Source: Eubacterium sp.
GTDB taxonomy: Bacteria; Bacillota; Clostridia; Lachnospirales; Lachnospiraceae
Direction of reading: 5' to 3'
Length of the DNA stretch: 51,651 bases
Assembly: GCA_003486385.1 (NCBI GenBank)
Contig: DNFT01000110.1
Span: forward strand, 1-51,651
The notes under the pieces are model-generated. The model did no database searches. It was not told the DNA's origin and saw only the letters and a list, made by a program, of their open reading frames with translations. The position numbers and the translations under genes are program-made. Below, piece after piece: positions 7,308-15,611 of this stretch (its first letter is position 1; each line of letters starts with the position of its first letter).

Positions 7308-8933
7308 TTAGTTGTTAAATGAATCTAATACTGACTGAGAAAGTGCTCCACAGTTAGCCTGATACTCAGCAATAGCCTCAGCACCTGTCATCTGTCCCTG
7401 AGCAACAGCTGCGATAAGTCTTGTCTTCTCGTTCCAGATTGTTGACTGGTTCTCAAGAGACTCATCTGTAGCGTTCATCTTAGGAGCGTACTTAGAATTC
7501 TCGTTGAAGATGCTAAACGAATTACGAGCTGCTTCTGTTGTAGATGTACCGGCACCTGGGTCTCCATCCGGGTAAACTGCTGAATCGAAATCAGCAATCT
7601 TTAACTGTGACTCGAAAAGGTTCTTAGCAGTCTTAGATGACTTACCATCTCTTGCAGCAGACTCTGTAAGCTGGAATACGAACTTGCCGTCATCACCGAC
7701 AACATAGTGTGTACCCTCTACACCGTACTGCCATAATGTCTGAACCTCACCACCATCAAGAATCGGATCGATGAAATACTTGAATACGCCTTCCGGATTC
7801 TGGCATGCTGATGTAATACAAATCATAGGAGAAAGTCTCTCTGTGTAAGCACCAACCTCAGCGATTGGCTTAAGTACCCATACACCTTCATCCCAGCCCT
7901 TGTTAGCAAGCTTGTCTGTGATTGTCTGTGCCCATGTACCAGCCCAGTATGTGAATACTGATGTTGAAGTTCCCTCATAGAACTTATCACGAACCTTGGA
8001 TGTTGAAGGGTTGCTGAAGATATCTGCATCGAGGTATCCCTCACTGACGCCCCATGCTAATCTGTCAAGAGCAGCAGCCATAGCGTCTGTTGTGAATCCA
8101 TCTACCCAAGCGCCTGCTGTCTCATCATAGTAGAAATCAGGGTAAGCGTCCTGATAGAACTCAGGAAGGTAGTTTACATATGGAGCCTCACCTGTTACAA
8201 GACCTGCAGCAAGAATCGGAGCAGCACCTGTAACATTCTTAAGAGCTGCTAAGAACTCCTGATACTCAGCCCATGTTGTCGGAAGAGTATCCTCTGTGTA
8301 GCCAGCCTGCTCAGCAAGAGCCTTGTTAACATATGTAACACAGCCGCCGCCACGAGCCGGATACATACCATAGATGCCTTCTTCTCCATCCGGTCCCTTA
8401 GTTAACCATGTGTTGATAACTGAATCAGCATATGAGTTAAGTCTGCCTGAGTTAGCAATCTCAGAATTATTCCAGGCATCTGTCATGTTCCAGAGGTTAC
8501 CCTGTGCAGCATAGGATGCATAGAAGTTAGATGGAAGAACAACTACATCTGCAAGTGTTTTCTTATCGTTAAATGCGATACCGATCTGATCAGCATAACC
8601 GCTGTGGTCAGGACGTACCCACTCGATCTGAATGCCGAGCTTCTCCTCTAATGCTTTGTAGAATGCCTCAGCATAGTTGTCGCCCTCCTTGAAGATTGTT
8701 CCGTCCCACATAACCTTAATTTTCTCCGGCTTAACAATCTCAGCCTGCTGGGTAGTAGTCTCCTCGGATGAAGTTACATCTGTTGTAGAATCTGTTGATG
8801 TTGTCTCTGTGGATGTTGTCTCCGGAGCAGTTGTAGTGCTGTTGTTGCCTGTTGCACTGTTACATGCTGTCATAGAGAGTGCCATAGTAGCTACAAGTCC
8901 AAGAGAGACAGCCTTTTTTGTCATCTTTTTCAT
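7308..8933 (-). CDS. Extracellular sugar-binding lipoprotein of the LplA/family 1 type
   Basis: It captures the carbohydrate outside the membrane and delivers it to the two permeases encoded downstream. The 541-residue protein starts with a lipoprotein signal peptide ending in a lipobox, with Cys24 as the lipidated residue. A Thr/Ser-rich linker (about 25-63) follows, then the two-lobed binding fold. AAAGGAGG lies about 12 bases before the ATG, a rather long spacing. It is first in the operon, about 175 bases ahead of the LplB-type permease with a stem-loop between. The upstream region carries a cre-like element and two promoter candidates. The exact ligand cannot be read from sequence. Confidence 0.92.
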   Translation of the reverse strand: MKKMTKKAVSLGLVATMALSMTACNSATGNNSTTTAPETTSTETTSTDSTTDVTSSEETTTQQAEIVKPEKIKVMWDGTIFKEGDNYAEAFYKALEEKLGIQIEWVRPDHSGYADQIGIAFNDKKTLADVVVLPSNFYASYAAQGNLWNMTDAWNNSEIANSGRLNSYADSVINTWLTKGPDGEEGIYGMYPARGGGCVTYVNKALAEQAGYTEDTLPTTWAEYQEFLAALKNVTGAAPILAAGLVTGEAPYVNYLPEFYQDAYPDFYYDETAGAWVDGFTTDAMAAALDRLAWGVSEGYLDADIFSNPSTSKVRDKFYEGTSTSVFTYWAGTWAQTITDKLANKGWDEGVWVLKPIAEVGAYTERLSPMICITSACQNPEGVFKYFIDPILDGGEVQTLWQYGVEGTHYVVGDDGKFVFQLTESAARDGKSSKTAKNLFESQLKIADFDSAVYPDGDPGAGTSTTEAARNSFSIFNENSKYAPKMNATDESLENQSTIWNEKTRLIAAVAQGQMTGAEAIAEYQANCGALSQSVLDSFNN

Positions 8934-8979
8934 TGTAAGAAATGACCTCCTTTAAAAAAAATAAAGATAAATGATTGTT

Positions 8980-9013
8980 ACAAGATTCCCCCCATTAAGA
9001 GTTATAATCTTGT
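8980..9013 (-). other. Leader hairpin upstream of the binding-protein gene
   Basis: An 8-bp inverted repeat (ACAAGATT at 8980-8987, AATCTTGT at 9006-9013) encloses a loop that carries a G6 run on the minus strand. It would lie in the 5' untranslated region of the operon. No known riboswitch class is recognised. Confidence 0.35.
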
Positions 9014-9055
9014 TCCTCAATTAGCATTAGTAATAATTCTAATTTCGGTACATTC

Positions 9056-9085
9056 ATACTACCACATTTTATACAAAATATACAA
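9056..9085 (-). promoter_or_regulatory. Candidate promoter of the sugar transporter operon (proximal)
   Basis: Minus-strand TTGTAT (9080-9085) and TAGTAT (9056-9061) are 18 bases apart in very A/T-rich DNA, about 120 bases before the binding-protein start. Confidence 0.4.
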
Positions 9086-9218
9086 GTACTATTTTTATTA
9101 TTTTTAATTTTTTTCTTCATAATTTTTAACGATATATTGTTTTGTATTGTTTAATGTTGTTTTGTGTATATATTATGTTTGTTTCTAGCTAAAAGCAACA
9201 TGTTGATTTTACATTTAG

Positions 9219-9247
9219 TATGTAAGCGTTTCCACATTTTATGTCAG
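9219..9247 (-). promoter_or_regulatory. Candidate promoter containing a cre-like (CcpA/LacI-family) operator
   Basis: TGTAAGCGTTTCCA at 9221-9234 matches the catabolite-response consensus TGNAANCGNWWNCA at every fixed position, and so does its complement. It lies between a minus-strand CTGACA (9242-9247) and TACATA (9219-9224), 17 bases apart. A repressor bound here would cover that promoter. The operator could serve CcpA or a local LacI-type regulator that is not in the window. Confidence 0.6.
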
Positions 9248-9338
9248 TTTTGCATAATTTTCACCAAAAACAGGTAATATTACTATAAGAACAGATAAAT
9301 TCAGTCTTAAAATAAAGCTACTACTTTCATTTCAGGTG

Positions 9339-9347
9339 TGGTATAAT
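9339..9347 (+). promoter_or_regulatory. Extended -10 promoter for the PAP2 gene
   Basis: TGGTATAAT on the plus strand is a TGn-extended -10. No clear -35 is seen. It leaves a leader of about 120 bases before the ATG at 9477. Confidence 0.45.
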
Positions 9348-9476
9348 TGGAAACTATGTTAATTAAATATCAAAATACTTTTATCTGTGATAGTTATTTA
9401 CATATCTGACCCATTGTTTTATCATTAAATAAACTATCCTTAATAATATATCTGTACAAATATGCTGGAGGTATTT

Positions 9477-10367
9477 ATGGAATTCTTGTATTTTCTCGAG
9501 AGCATCAGAAACGGGGTGCTCAACATTTTCTTTATTATATGTACATCCTTTGGTGAAGAGCTGGTGCTCATCAGCCTGTTCGCCATAATATACTGGTGTA
9601 TCAATAAGAAGCTTGCATACAGAATCGCTTTTTCATATTTCATGTCGGGAATTGTTGTCCAAGGACTTAAGATTCATTTCAGGATTGAAAGACCATGGGT
9701 GATTGATCCGGATTTCAAGCCGGTTGAGGCGGTCATGGACACGGCGACAGGCTATTCATTCCCAAGCGGCCACACCCAGAGTTCTGCCAGCCTTTACAGC
9801 TCTATTGCATTCCACTTTAAAAAATGCGGCGTGTACGTCATGTCCTTCGTACTTATCGCACTTGTTATGCTCTCGCGAATGTATCTCGGCTGCCATACAC
9901 CTAAGGATGTGCTCGTAAGCTTTGCTGTAACCCTGCTTATAAGTGCTGCGGTGAGCTTTATATTCGACAATTTCAATTCGACACCCGGCTCAGATATGCT
10001 CGTATCACTGCTGATATTGATATTGTCCGCATTCCTTTTCGGCTATTCTTACCACCTTGTAAATACAGGAGCAACAACCGATGTCCTTGCCATGGATGGT
10101 TTCAAGGCAGCCGGGGCGGGCATAGGCTTCTCTGTCGGCTGGTTTATCGAAAAGCACTATATCAGATTCAATCCTAAGAACAGCCATATTGCATTACAGA
10201 TATTGAAGGTTGTACTTGGACTTGCAGGTGCCCTCGTCATCAAGAGCGGACTCAAGCTCTTGCTTGGAAACACAATGATATCCAATACAATCCGCTATGC
10301 CATCGTTGTATTATGGATTGCGGTTGCATATCCGCTTATTATAAAGAAGTTCTTCAAAGAAAATTAA
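9477..10367 (+). CDS. Membrane PAP2-family phosphatase
   Basis: An integral membrane acid phosphatase of the PAP2 superfamily, likely acting on a lipid phosphate or pyrophosphate such as undecaprenyl or phosphatidate species. Motifs in order are K65 with R72-P73, PSGH at 96-99, and SR at 133-134 with His140 and Asp144. Several membrane helices follow in the C-terminal half. I start at the ATG at 9477 because GGAGG sits five bases upstream; an ATG five codons earlier lacks a ribosome site. The gene stands alone on the plus strand and ends at a 21-bp inverted repeat. Substrate is not readable from sequence. Confidence 0.88.
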   Translation: MEFLYFLESIRNGVLNIFFIICTSFGEELVLISLFAIIYWCINKKLAYRIAFSYFMSGIVVQGLKIHFRIERPWVIDPDFKPVEAVMDTATGYSFPSGHTQSSASLYSSIAFHFKKCGVYVMSFVLIALVMLSRMYLGCHTPKDVLVSFAVTLLISAAVSFIFDNFNSTPGSDMLVSLLILILSAFLFGYSYHLVNTGATTDVLAMDGFKAAGAGIGFSVGWFIEKHYIRFNPKNSHIALQILKVVLGLAGALVIKSGLKLLLGNTMISNTIRYAIVVLWIAVAYPLIIKKFFKEN

Positions 10368-10413
10368 CCTCGCATGCTTTCCGTGAATTAATTCAGACTG
10401 CATGACACACAGC

Positions 10414-10463
10414 AGACAAGGTCATGGTTTTAATATGCTGCAATTAAAACCATGACCTTGTCT
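10414..10463. terminator. Perfect 21-bp inverted repeat between convergent genes, probable two-way terminator
   Basis: Arms 10414-10434 and 10443-10463 are exact reverse complements with an 8-base loop. It sits between the plus-strand PAP2 gene and the minus-strand yigZ-like gene, so it could stop transcription from both sides. There is no T tract outside the stem, so the terminator call is moderate. Confidence 0.6.
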
Positions 10464-10521
10464 CTCTGACATCTTAAATTATTGCGGATATTATTCCTGA
10501 GTACTGCCCAGCACTGTTTCT

Positions 10522-11154
10522 CTAAAGCTCCTCTTCTATATCTATGTTCTTTTCTTCACTTATCTGCGCCTTTCCCGATGTTATATCGGTGGCTTCCTTT
10601 ATAACTCTTTCTCTCATATCCTCCGGGATGGTGATTATAAGGCTTACATCCGCCGCATATATTATGTCCTCAACCGTCCAGCCGTTCTGTGCAGCCGTAT
10701 ACTGGATTTTTCCTGCTCCTGAATAATCTGTTGTGACAGTTATCCTGCTTCCCTTAGTCCGTCTTGCCAGCGTGCTGTTGTCAATTGCATCCAGGGAGGC
10801 TTTCTGGTATGCCCTCACAAGCCCGCCTGTCCCTAACAGGGTTCCGCCGAAATATCTTGTAACTATTATTATACAATCATGTATTTTCCTGCCTGTAAGC
10901 ACTTCCAATATAGGTTTCCCCGCTGTTCCTGACGGCTCTCCGTCATCAGAAAACCTCATAAGCTCATTATTCCCACCCAGGACATACGCATAGCAGCTGT
11001 GTCTGGCGTCCCAATATTTTTTTCGTGCCGCTTCTATATAAGCCAGTGCCTCCTGCTCATCACTGATTCTGTATGCCGCTGCAAGAAAGCGCGATTTTTT
11101 TTCCTCATAATAGCCTTCCCCGCCTTTTTTTAAAAAGATTACACTATCTGCCAT
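10522..11154 (-). CDS. YigZ/IMPACT family protein
   Basis: A 210-residue member of the YigZ (UPF0029) family, whose eukaryotic relative IMPACT modulates translation control; the bacterial role is not settled. The family signature GEPSGTAGKPIL is at 72-83, and the C-terminal part (about 140-200) matches the DUF1949 ferredoxin-like domain. I start at the ATG at 11152-11154 because AGGAG lies a few bases upstream; the longer frame to 11211 has no ribosome site. It is divergent from the penicillin-binding protein gene. Confidence 0.85.
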   Translation of the reverse strand: MADSVIFLKKGGEGYYEEKKSRFLAAAYRISDEQEALAYIEAARKKYWDARHSCYAYVLGGNNELMRFSDDGEPSGTAGKPILEVLTGRKIHDCIIIVTRYFGGTLLGTGGLVRAYQKASLDAIDNSTLARRTKGSRITVTTDYSGAGKIQYTAAQNGWTVEDIIYAADVSLIITIPEDMRERVIKEATDITSGKAQISEEKNIDIEEEL

Positions 11155-11283
11155 AATTTCTCCTGAATATTCCATACTTAATTTAGTGCTTAAGCTGTCA
11201 CTGCATCGCACGCACTTTATTTTCCTTTAAGAGCTTAAAACCAGAATAATATGTAAAAAATCAATTGTAAAGAAATAATTTGC

Positions 11284-11312
11284 TTTATTTGAAGAATGTT
11301 TTTTGCTATAAT
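11284..11312 (+). promoter_or_regulatory. Promoter of the penicillin-binding protein gene
   Basis: TTTATT (11284-11289) and a perfect TATAAT (11307-11312) are 17 bases apart, and TGC precedes the -10 (extended -10). The start codon is 23 bases further on. Confidence 0.7.
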
Positions 11313-11335
11313 ATAGAAATCGGAGGTTATTCACT

Positions 11336-13879
11336 ATGAATTATGGTTCAAAACAGATACGGAAAAAGATAAAATCTCTGCGCTCTCCTTATGAAAAAAT
11401 AGGCAGGAAGGCAGTTGTGCTTTTTTTTAAATTAATCACTGTATGCATTGTGGTCTGCTTTGTCATGCTGACCTGCGTAGGGCTGGGAGCATTCACCGGA
11501 ATCATCGAGACAGCACCTCAGATTTCACTGGATGCCGTATCCCCGCAGTGGTACCAGTCATATATCTATGACAGCAACGGCAACAAGGTCGAAACCCTTG
11601 TCGCATCGGGTTCAAACAGAATCGAGGCAAGTATAGACGATATGCCGAAGCATCTTATAAACGCATTTATCGCAATTGAGGATGCCCGCTTTTACTCACA
11701 CAACGGAATTGATCCGCAGGGCATCGTGCGCGCTGCATACAAGACAATTAAGAACAAGTTCAAGAGCACACAGGGAGCAAGCACCATCACGCAGCAGCTT
11801 ATCAAGAATAATATTTTCTCTGCTGAGAGTGAGAACGGTCTTGTAGACACCTTCAAGAGAAAATTTCAGGAGCAGTATCTGGCTCTTATCCTGGAGCAGA
11901 GTGTTGACAAGGATACTATCCTGCAGAATTATCTGAACACAATTAACCTGGGCAATAACAATCTGGGTGTTCAGGCTGCCGCACAGAATTATTTCAATAA
12001 AGATGTGTCTGAGCTTACCATCTCAGAGAGTGCTGTTATTGCAGCAACAACATCGAATCCTTACAAATACAATCCTGTCCGTTTTCCTGAAAACAACAAG
12101 ACCAGACGTGCCATCGTCCTTAAGAATATGCTCGATCAGGAGCTTATAAGCAAAGCCGAATATGATGAGGCACTGGCCGATAACGTCTATGACCGTATAA
12201 TGAATGTGAAGAACACGTCGACCGGTTCGACCGCATATTCATATTATACCGATGCCCTCATATCCCAGCTCATGCAGGATCTGATGAATCTTAAGGGCTA
12301 TACGCAGACTCAGGCATACAATCTTGTATACCGAGGCGGACTGCAGATTTATTCATGCGAGGACAGTGAGCTTCAGAAATATGCCGAAAGTGCGGTAAAC
12401 AATCCTGATTATTATTCAGGGCGTTACGATTTCACTCTCAGATACCGGATCCAGATAAAGGACAAGGCTGGAGATCACCACAGCTATACCGAGAACTCCA
12501 TACTGAATTTTTATCAGTCAACTCTCGGCATTTCTGGCTTCACTCTCCTTTTTTCAACGGAATCCGAAGCACAGGAAGCTATAAACAATTTTAAATCATA
12601 TATACTTAAAGAGACAGAAGGCACAGTTGTGGATGGTACCGAAAACATAACATATACCCTTGAACCACAGGCCTCCTTCGTTCTTATAGAACAATCAACA
12701 GGTTATGTAAAAGCACTTGTGGGAGGGCGTGGCGACAAGACCCACTCACTGGTTCTTAACCGTGCTACCGACTCAACTCGTTCACCGGGTTCAAGCTTTA
12801 AGCTCCTTACTGTATATTCACCTGCACTTGATACAGCCGGGATGACACTTGCCACAGTGTATGATGACGTGCCTTATCTGTATTCTACAGGCAAGCTCGT
12901 AACCAACGTCGATGACGAATACCATGGTCTTATGACAATTCGTGAGGCGATAACAGTTTCACGAAATGTACCTGCCGTCAAGATTATTACTGATATTACA
13001 CCTGAGCTTGGCTACAGCTACGCACTCAGCTACGGCATTTCTACCCTCACGCCTGAGGAGCAGCATTATCAGGCAATTGCTCTTGGTGGTATAACCAATG
13101 GTGCAACCAACTACGAAATGACCGCCGCATACGCAGCCATTGCCAATTATGGTGTATACAATGAGCCTAAGCTCTACACAAAGGTGCTCGACCATGATGG
13201 CAACATTCTCATAGATAATACCGTAGCAACAAGCCACCGTGTAATAAAAGAATCCACCGCATGGCTTCTTGACAGTGCACTCAGGAGCGTTGTGACGGAC
13301 AATATCACCTTCCTTGACAGCAAGAATATGTATTATGCCGGAAAATCAGGTACGTCACAGCTCAACACCGATAAATGGTTTATAGGCTTCTCTCCTTATT
13401 ATACTGCCGGAGTATGGATTGGAAATGATGACAGTACTCCTGTCAACACCAACTACTATACAATGCCACAGCTTAATATCTGGAAAGATATTATGGAGCA
13501 CGCACACGAAGGTTTAGAATACACTGAGTTTCAGAAGCCATATAATATAGTGGAGGCTGAGGTCTGCGCTTCATCCGGTAAGCTTGCCATACCGGGACTG
13601 TGTGACAGCGACCCTAGAGGAAGCCAGGTAATTAAAGAATATTTTGAGGACGGTACAGTCCCTACAGAAGTATGTGACGTCCATATTCAGGTCACGATGT
13701 GTAAGGATTCAAATAAGATAGCAACAGACAGCTGTCCTCCGGAATCACGCTTTAAGGCAGTATACATCAAGAAAGATTTGTCACTCATTCCTAATATCGA
13801 CCAGTATATTGTGACAGATTTAGGTTATGTAATCACCCCTGATAAGCTGAATGACGAGTGCGATATTCACTCACATTAA
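11336..13879 (+). CDS. Class A penicillin-binding protein (PBP1A/PonA type), transglycosylase-transpeptidase
   Basis: It polymerises lipid II into glycan strands and cross-links the stem peptides outside the membrane. The 847-residue protein has a basic cytoplasmic N-terminus, one membrane anchor (about 25-52), a GT51 domain with Glu115 in EDARF and GASTITQQ from 147, and a transpeptidase domain. The transpeptidase motifs are SxxK with Ser486 and Lys489, SRN at 542-544, and KSGT at 670-673. GGAGG nine bases before the ATG supports the start. The C-terminal tail (about 730-847) has several Cys residues, a known feature of clostridial class A PBPs. It is a single-gene unit between a strong promoter and a large hairpin terminator. 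Confidence 0.95.
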   Translation: MNYGSKQIRKKIKSLRSPYEKIGRKAVVLFFKLITVCIVVCFVMLTCVGLGAFTGIIETAPQISLDAVSPQWYQSYIYDSNGNKVETLVASGSNRIEASIDDMPKHLINAFIAIEDARFYSHNGIDPQGIVRAAYKTIKNKFKSTQGASTITQQLIKNNIFSAESENGLVDTFKRKFQEQYLALILEQSVDKDTILQNYLNTINLGNNNLGVQAAAQNYFNKDVSELTISESAVIAATTSNPYKYNPVRFPENNKTRRAIVLKNMLDQELISKAEYDEALADNVYDRIMNVKNTSTGSTAYSYYTDALISQLMQDLMNLKGYTQTQAYNLVYRGGLQIYSCEDSELQKYAESAVNNPDYYSGRYDFTLRYRIQIKDKAGDHHSYTENSILNFYQSTLGISGFTLLFSTESEAQEAINNFKSYILKETEGTVVDGTENITYTLEPQASFVLIEQSTGYVKALVGGRGDKTHSLVLNRATDSTRSPGSSFKLLTVYSPALDTAGMTLATVYDDVPYLYSTGKLVTNVDDEYHGLMTIREAITVSRNVPAVKIITDITPELGYSYALSYGISTLTPEEQHYQAIALGGITNGATNYEMTAAYAAIANYGVYNEPKLYTKVLDHDGNILIDNTVATSHRVIKESTAWLLDSALRSVVTDNITFLDSKNMYYAGKSGTSQLNTDKWFIGFSPYYTAGVWIGNDDSTPVNTNYYTMPQLNIWKDIMEHAHEGLEYTEFQKPYNIVEAEVCASSGKLAIPGLCDSDPRGSQVIKEYFEDGTVPTEVCDVHIQVTMCKDSNKIATDSCPPESRFKAVYIKKDLSLIPNIDQYIVTDLGYVITPDKLNDECDIHSH

Positions 13880-13922
13880 TCACTCAAAAGCACCATAACA
13901 ACATGCTTTTAAAAATATAAGC

Positions 13923-13992
13923 AAAAGAGCTTCTGTGATAATAAGGCACGCCCTGCATTATGCATGCCCACAATTATCATGGAAGCTCTTTT
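13923..13992. terminator. Large two-way hairpin terminator between convergent PBP and spoVAE genes
   Basis: AAAAGAGCTTC (13923-13933) pairs with GAAGCTCTTTT (13982-13992), and an inner TGATAAT/ATTATCA pair extends the stem. T-rich flanks on both strands fit a bidirectional intrinsic terminator. Confidence 0.8.
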
Positions 13993-14008
13993 CATTCTTT
14001 TCCGGCGC

Positions 14009-14365
14009 TTATCTTTTCATCTTAGGATTAGTGAACAATGAGGCAATAAATCCAAATATAAGTGCTCCCGAAATTCCAACTGCACCTGCCTTAAAGCCTC
14101 CCTTAAATATTCCCAAAAGACCTTCAAGGTCAACAGCCTCCTTCACGCCCTTCCACAATACATTGCCAAAGCCCAAAAGCGGCACTGTCGCTCCAGCGCC
14201 TGCCCAGTCCGCAAATGGCTGATATAATCCCACAGCACCAAGCACAGCACCAGTACATACAAGCAGTACCATTATCCGTCCCGGCATTAGCTTAGTCTTT
14301 TCCATGAGTATCTGGACCAGCACACAGATAAGCCCTCCCACAACAAATGCCTTAACATAATCCAT
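14009..14365 (-). CDS. spoVAE: Stage V sporulation protein AE (SpoVAEb type)
   Basis: A small multi-membrane subunit of the SpoVA complex, which moves Ca-dipicolinate into the forespore and out during germination. The 118-residue protein starts with a hydrophobic segment that matches the SpoVAEb N-terminus and has the conserved AGAGATVPLLGFGN loop in the middle. I place the start at 14363-14365, because GGAG lies six bases upstream and the resulting N-terminus matches the family; a start four codons earlier has a weaker site. It follows spoVAD by about 90 bases and ends the sporulation cluster. Confidence 0.9.
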   Translation of the reverse strand: MDYVKAFVVGGLICVLVQILMEKTKLMPGRIMVLLVCTGAVLGAVGLYQPFADWAGAGATVPLLGFGNVLWKGVKEAVDLEGLLGIFKGGFKAGAVGISGALIFGFIASLFTNPKMKR

Positions 14366-14453
14366 AATCTTCTCCATTCAAGCTCTAATATTTATTTTCA
14401 CAATATTTCAAAATATTCTGTACAAAAGCCACAGCTCTGCGTTATACATCCTT

Positions 14454-15491
14454 CTAATCTATCCGCTCAAGTACAACTCCATGTGCTATACCCGGTATGC
14501 TCATCCCCTCATTATAGCTCACAGTCGACATAAGAGCGCCTGTCGGGGCAAACAGAACACGCTTAAATTCTCCCTCCTCCATGCGCTTCAGTATATATGA
14601 GCAGAGTGTCGCTGCCGCACATCCACAGCCGCTTCCTCCTGCATGTGTATCCTGTGTATTCTGGTCAAATATTATCATACCGCAATCCGAATGTATGCCG
14701 GATATATTTATTCCCTTTTCGTTCAACAGATCAATGAGAATCCGCTGTCCGATATATCCCAGATCACCGGTAAAAATCTTGTCATAATACCCGGAATCAG
14801 CACCTAAATCCTTGAAGTTGGCATATATCATATCCGCACATGCCGGAGCCATGCTCGCGCCCATATTGAACGAATCCTTGACACCATAATCCACAATTTT
14901 TCCTGTAGTTATACCTTTTATACACACCTTCCCCGAGAAAGCCGCATTGTTACCCACAGCCCTTTCAAGAATTACGCCTCCGCTGCCTGTCACCGTCCAT
15001 GTAGCCGACAATGGCCGTTGGTTTCCATATTCAAGTGGAAACCTAAACTGCTTCTCTGCGCTGGCAAAATGGCTTGAAGTTACCGCAATAACTCTGTCGG
15101 CACAGCCACCGGCCACCAGCATTGAGCCAAGCGACATTCCCTCACCCATCGTTGAACAGGCTCCGAACAAGCCAAAATACGGAATATTATACCTGGCAAG
15201 ACCGAAGGATGAGGCGATAAGCTGCCCTAACAAGTCGCCGGAAAGAATGTAGCGTATATCCTTTTCACTTAGCTTAGCCTTGTCAAGAAGATGTGCCACA
15301 ACCTTTTCCTGAAGGGTGCTCTCCGCCTCCTCCCATGTATTCTGTCCCGCCATCGGATCCTCTACCACCTCGTCAAACAAGCTTCCAAGCGGTCCATCGC
15401 CCTCCTTCTTACCCGCCACGCTCGCCCTTGCAGTGATGACCGGCGGCTCATCAAATAAAACGCTCTGTTTTCCAATCATTTTTACACTCAT
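14454..15491 (-). CDS. spoVAD: Stage V sporulation protein AD
   Basis: SpoVAD is the soluble, thiolase-fold subunit of the SpoVA channel that binds dipicolinic acid. The 345-residue protein matches the family end to end: an N-terminal GKQ segment, SGDLLGQ, FGACSTM, TVTGSGG, MGASMAPA, the AGGSGCGC stretch, and a C-terminal TIAHGVV-like end (here GIAHGVVLER). No Shine-Dalgarno sequence is visible before the ATG, whose upstream bases are the T tract of a terminator. A second in-frame ATG four codons on has none either. A sigma-G-like promoter overlaps the hairpin upstream. It is separated from spoVAC by three non-sporulation genes. Confidence 0.95.
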   Translation of the reverse strand: MSVKMIGKQSVLFDEPPVITARASVAGKKEGDGPLGSLFDEVVEDPMAGQNTWEEAESTLQEKVVAHLLDKAKLSEKDIRYILSGDLLGQLIASSFGLARYNIPYFGLFGACSTMGEGMSLGSMLVAGGCADRVIAVTSSHFASAEKQFRFPLEYGNQRPLSATWTVTGSGGVILERAVGNNAAFSGKVCIKGITTGKIVDYGVKDSFNMGASMAPACADMIYANFKDLGADSGYYDKIFTGDLGYIGQRILIDLLNEKGINISGIHSDCGMIIFDQNTQDTHAGGSGCGCAAATLCSYILKRMEEGEFKRVLFAPTGALMSTVSYNEGMSIPGIAHGVVLERID

Positions 15492-15499
15492 AACGAAAT

Positions 15500-15558
15500 A
15501 AAAAAGCCATCTTAGGGCATCCTTTCTAAATTCTTTTACTAGAATACCCTAAAATGGC
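15500..15558 (-). terminator. Intrinsic terminator after the YitT gene, directly ahead of spoVAD
   Basis: Minus-strand arms at 15544-15558 and 15506-15520 pair over 15 bases (two wobbles) with a 23-base loop, followed by six T residues (complement of 15500-15505). It ends only about nine bases before the spoVAD start codon. Confidence 0.8.
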
Positions 15559-15570
15559 AAATTATATTCA
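15540..15570 (-). promoter_or_regulatory. spoVAD: Sigma-G-like forespore promoter for spoVAD, overlapping the terminator stem
   Basis: Minus-strand TGAATA (15565-15570) and TATTCTA (15540-15546) are 18 bases apart. The Bacillus sigma-G consensus is TGAATA with CATACTA at 17-18 bases, so the -35 is exact and the -10 differs at two positions. Transcription would begin near 15533, inside the loop of the hairpin, so this transcript would carry only one arm and escape termination. Confidence 0.5.
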
Positions 15571-15611
15571 TCGTGATTTCTGCATCATTCCAAACAGCTA
15601 TGGAATACAGC

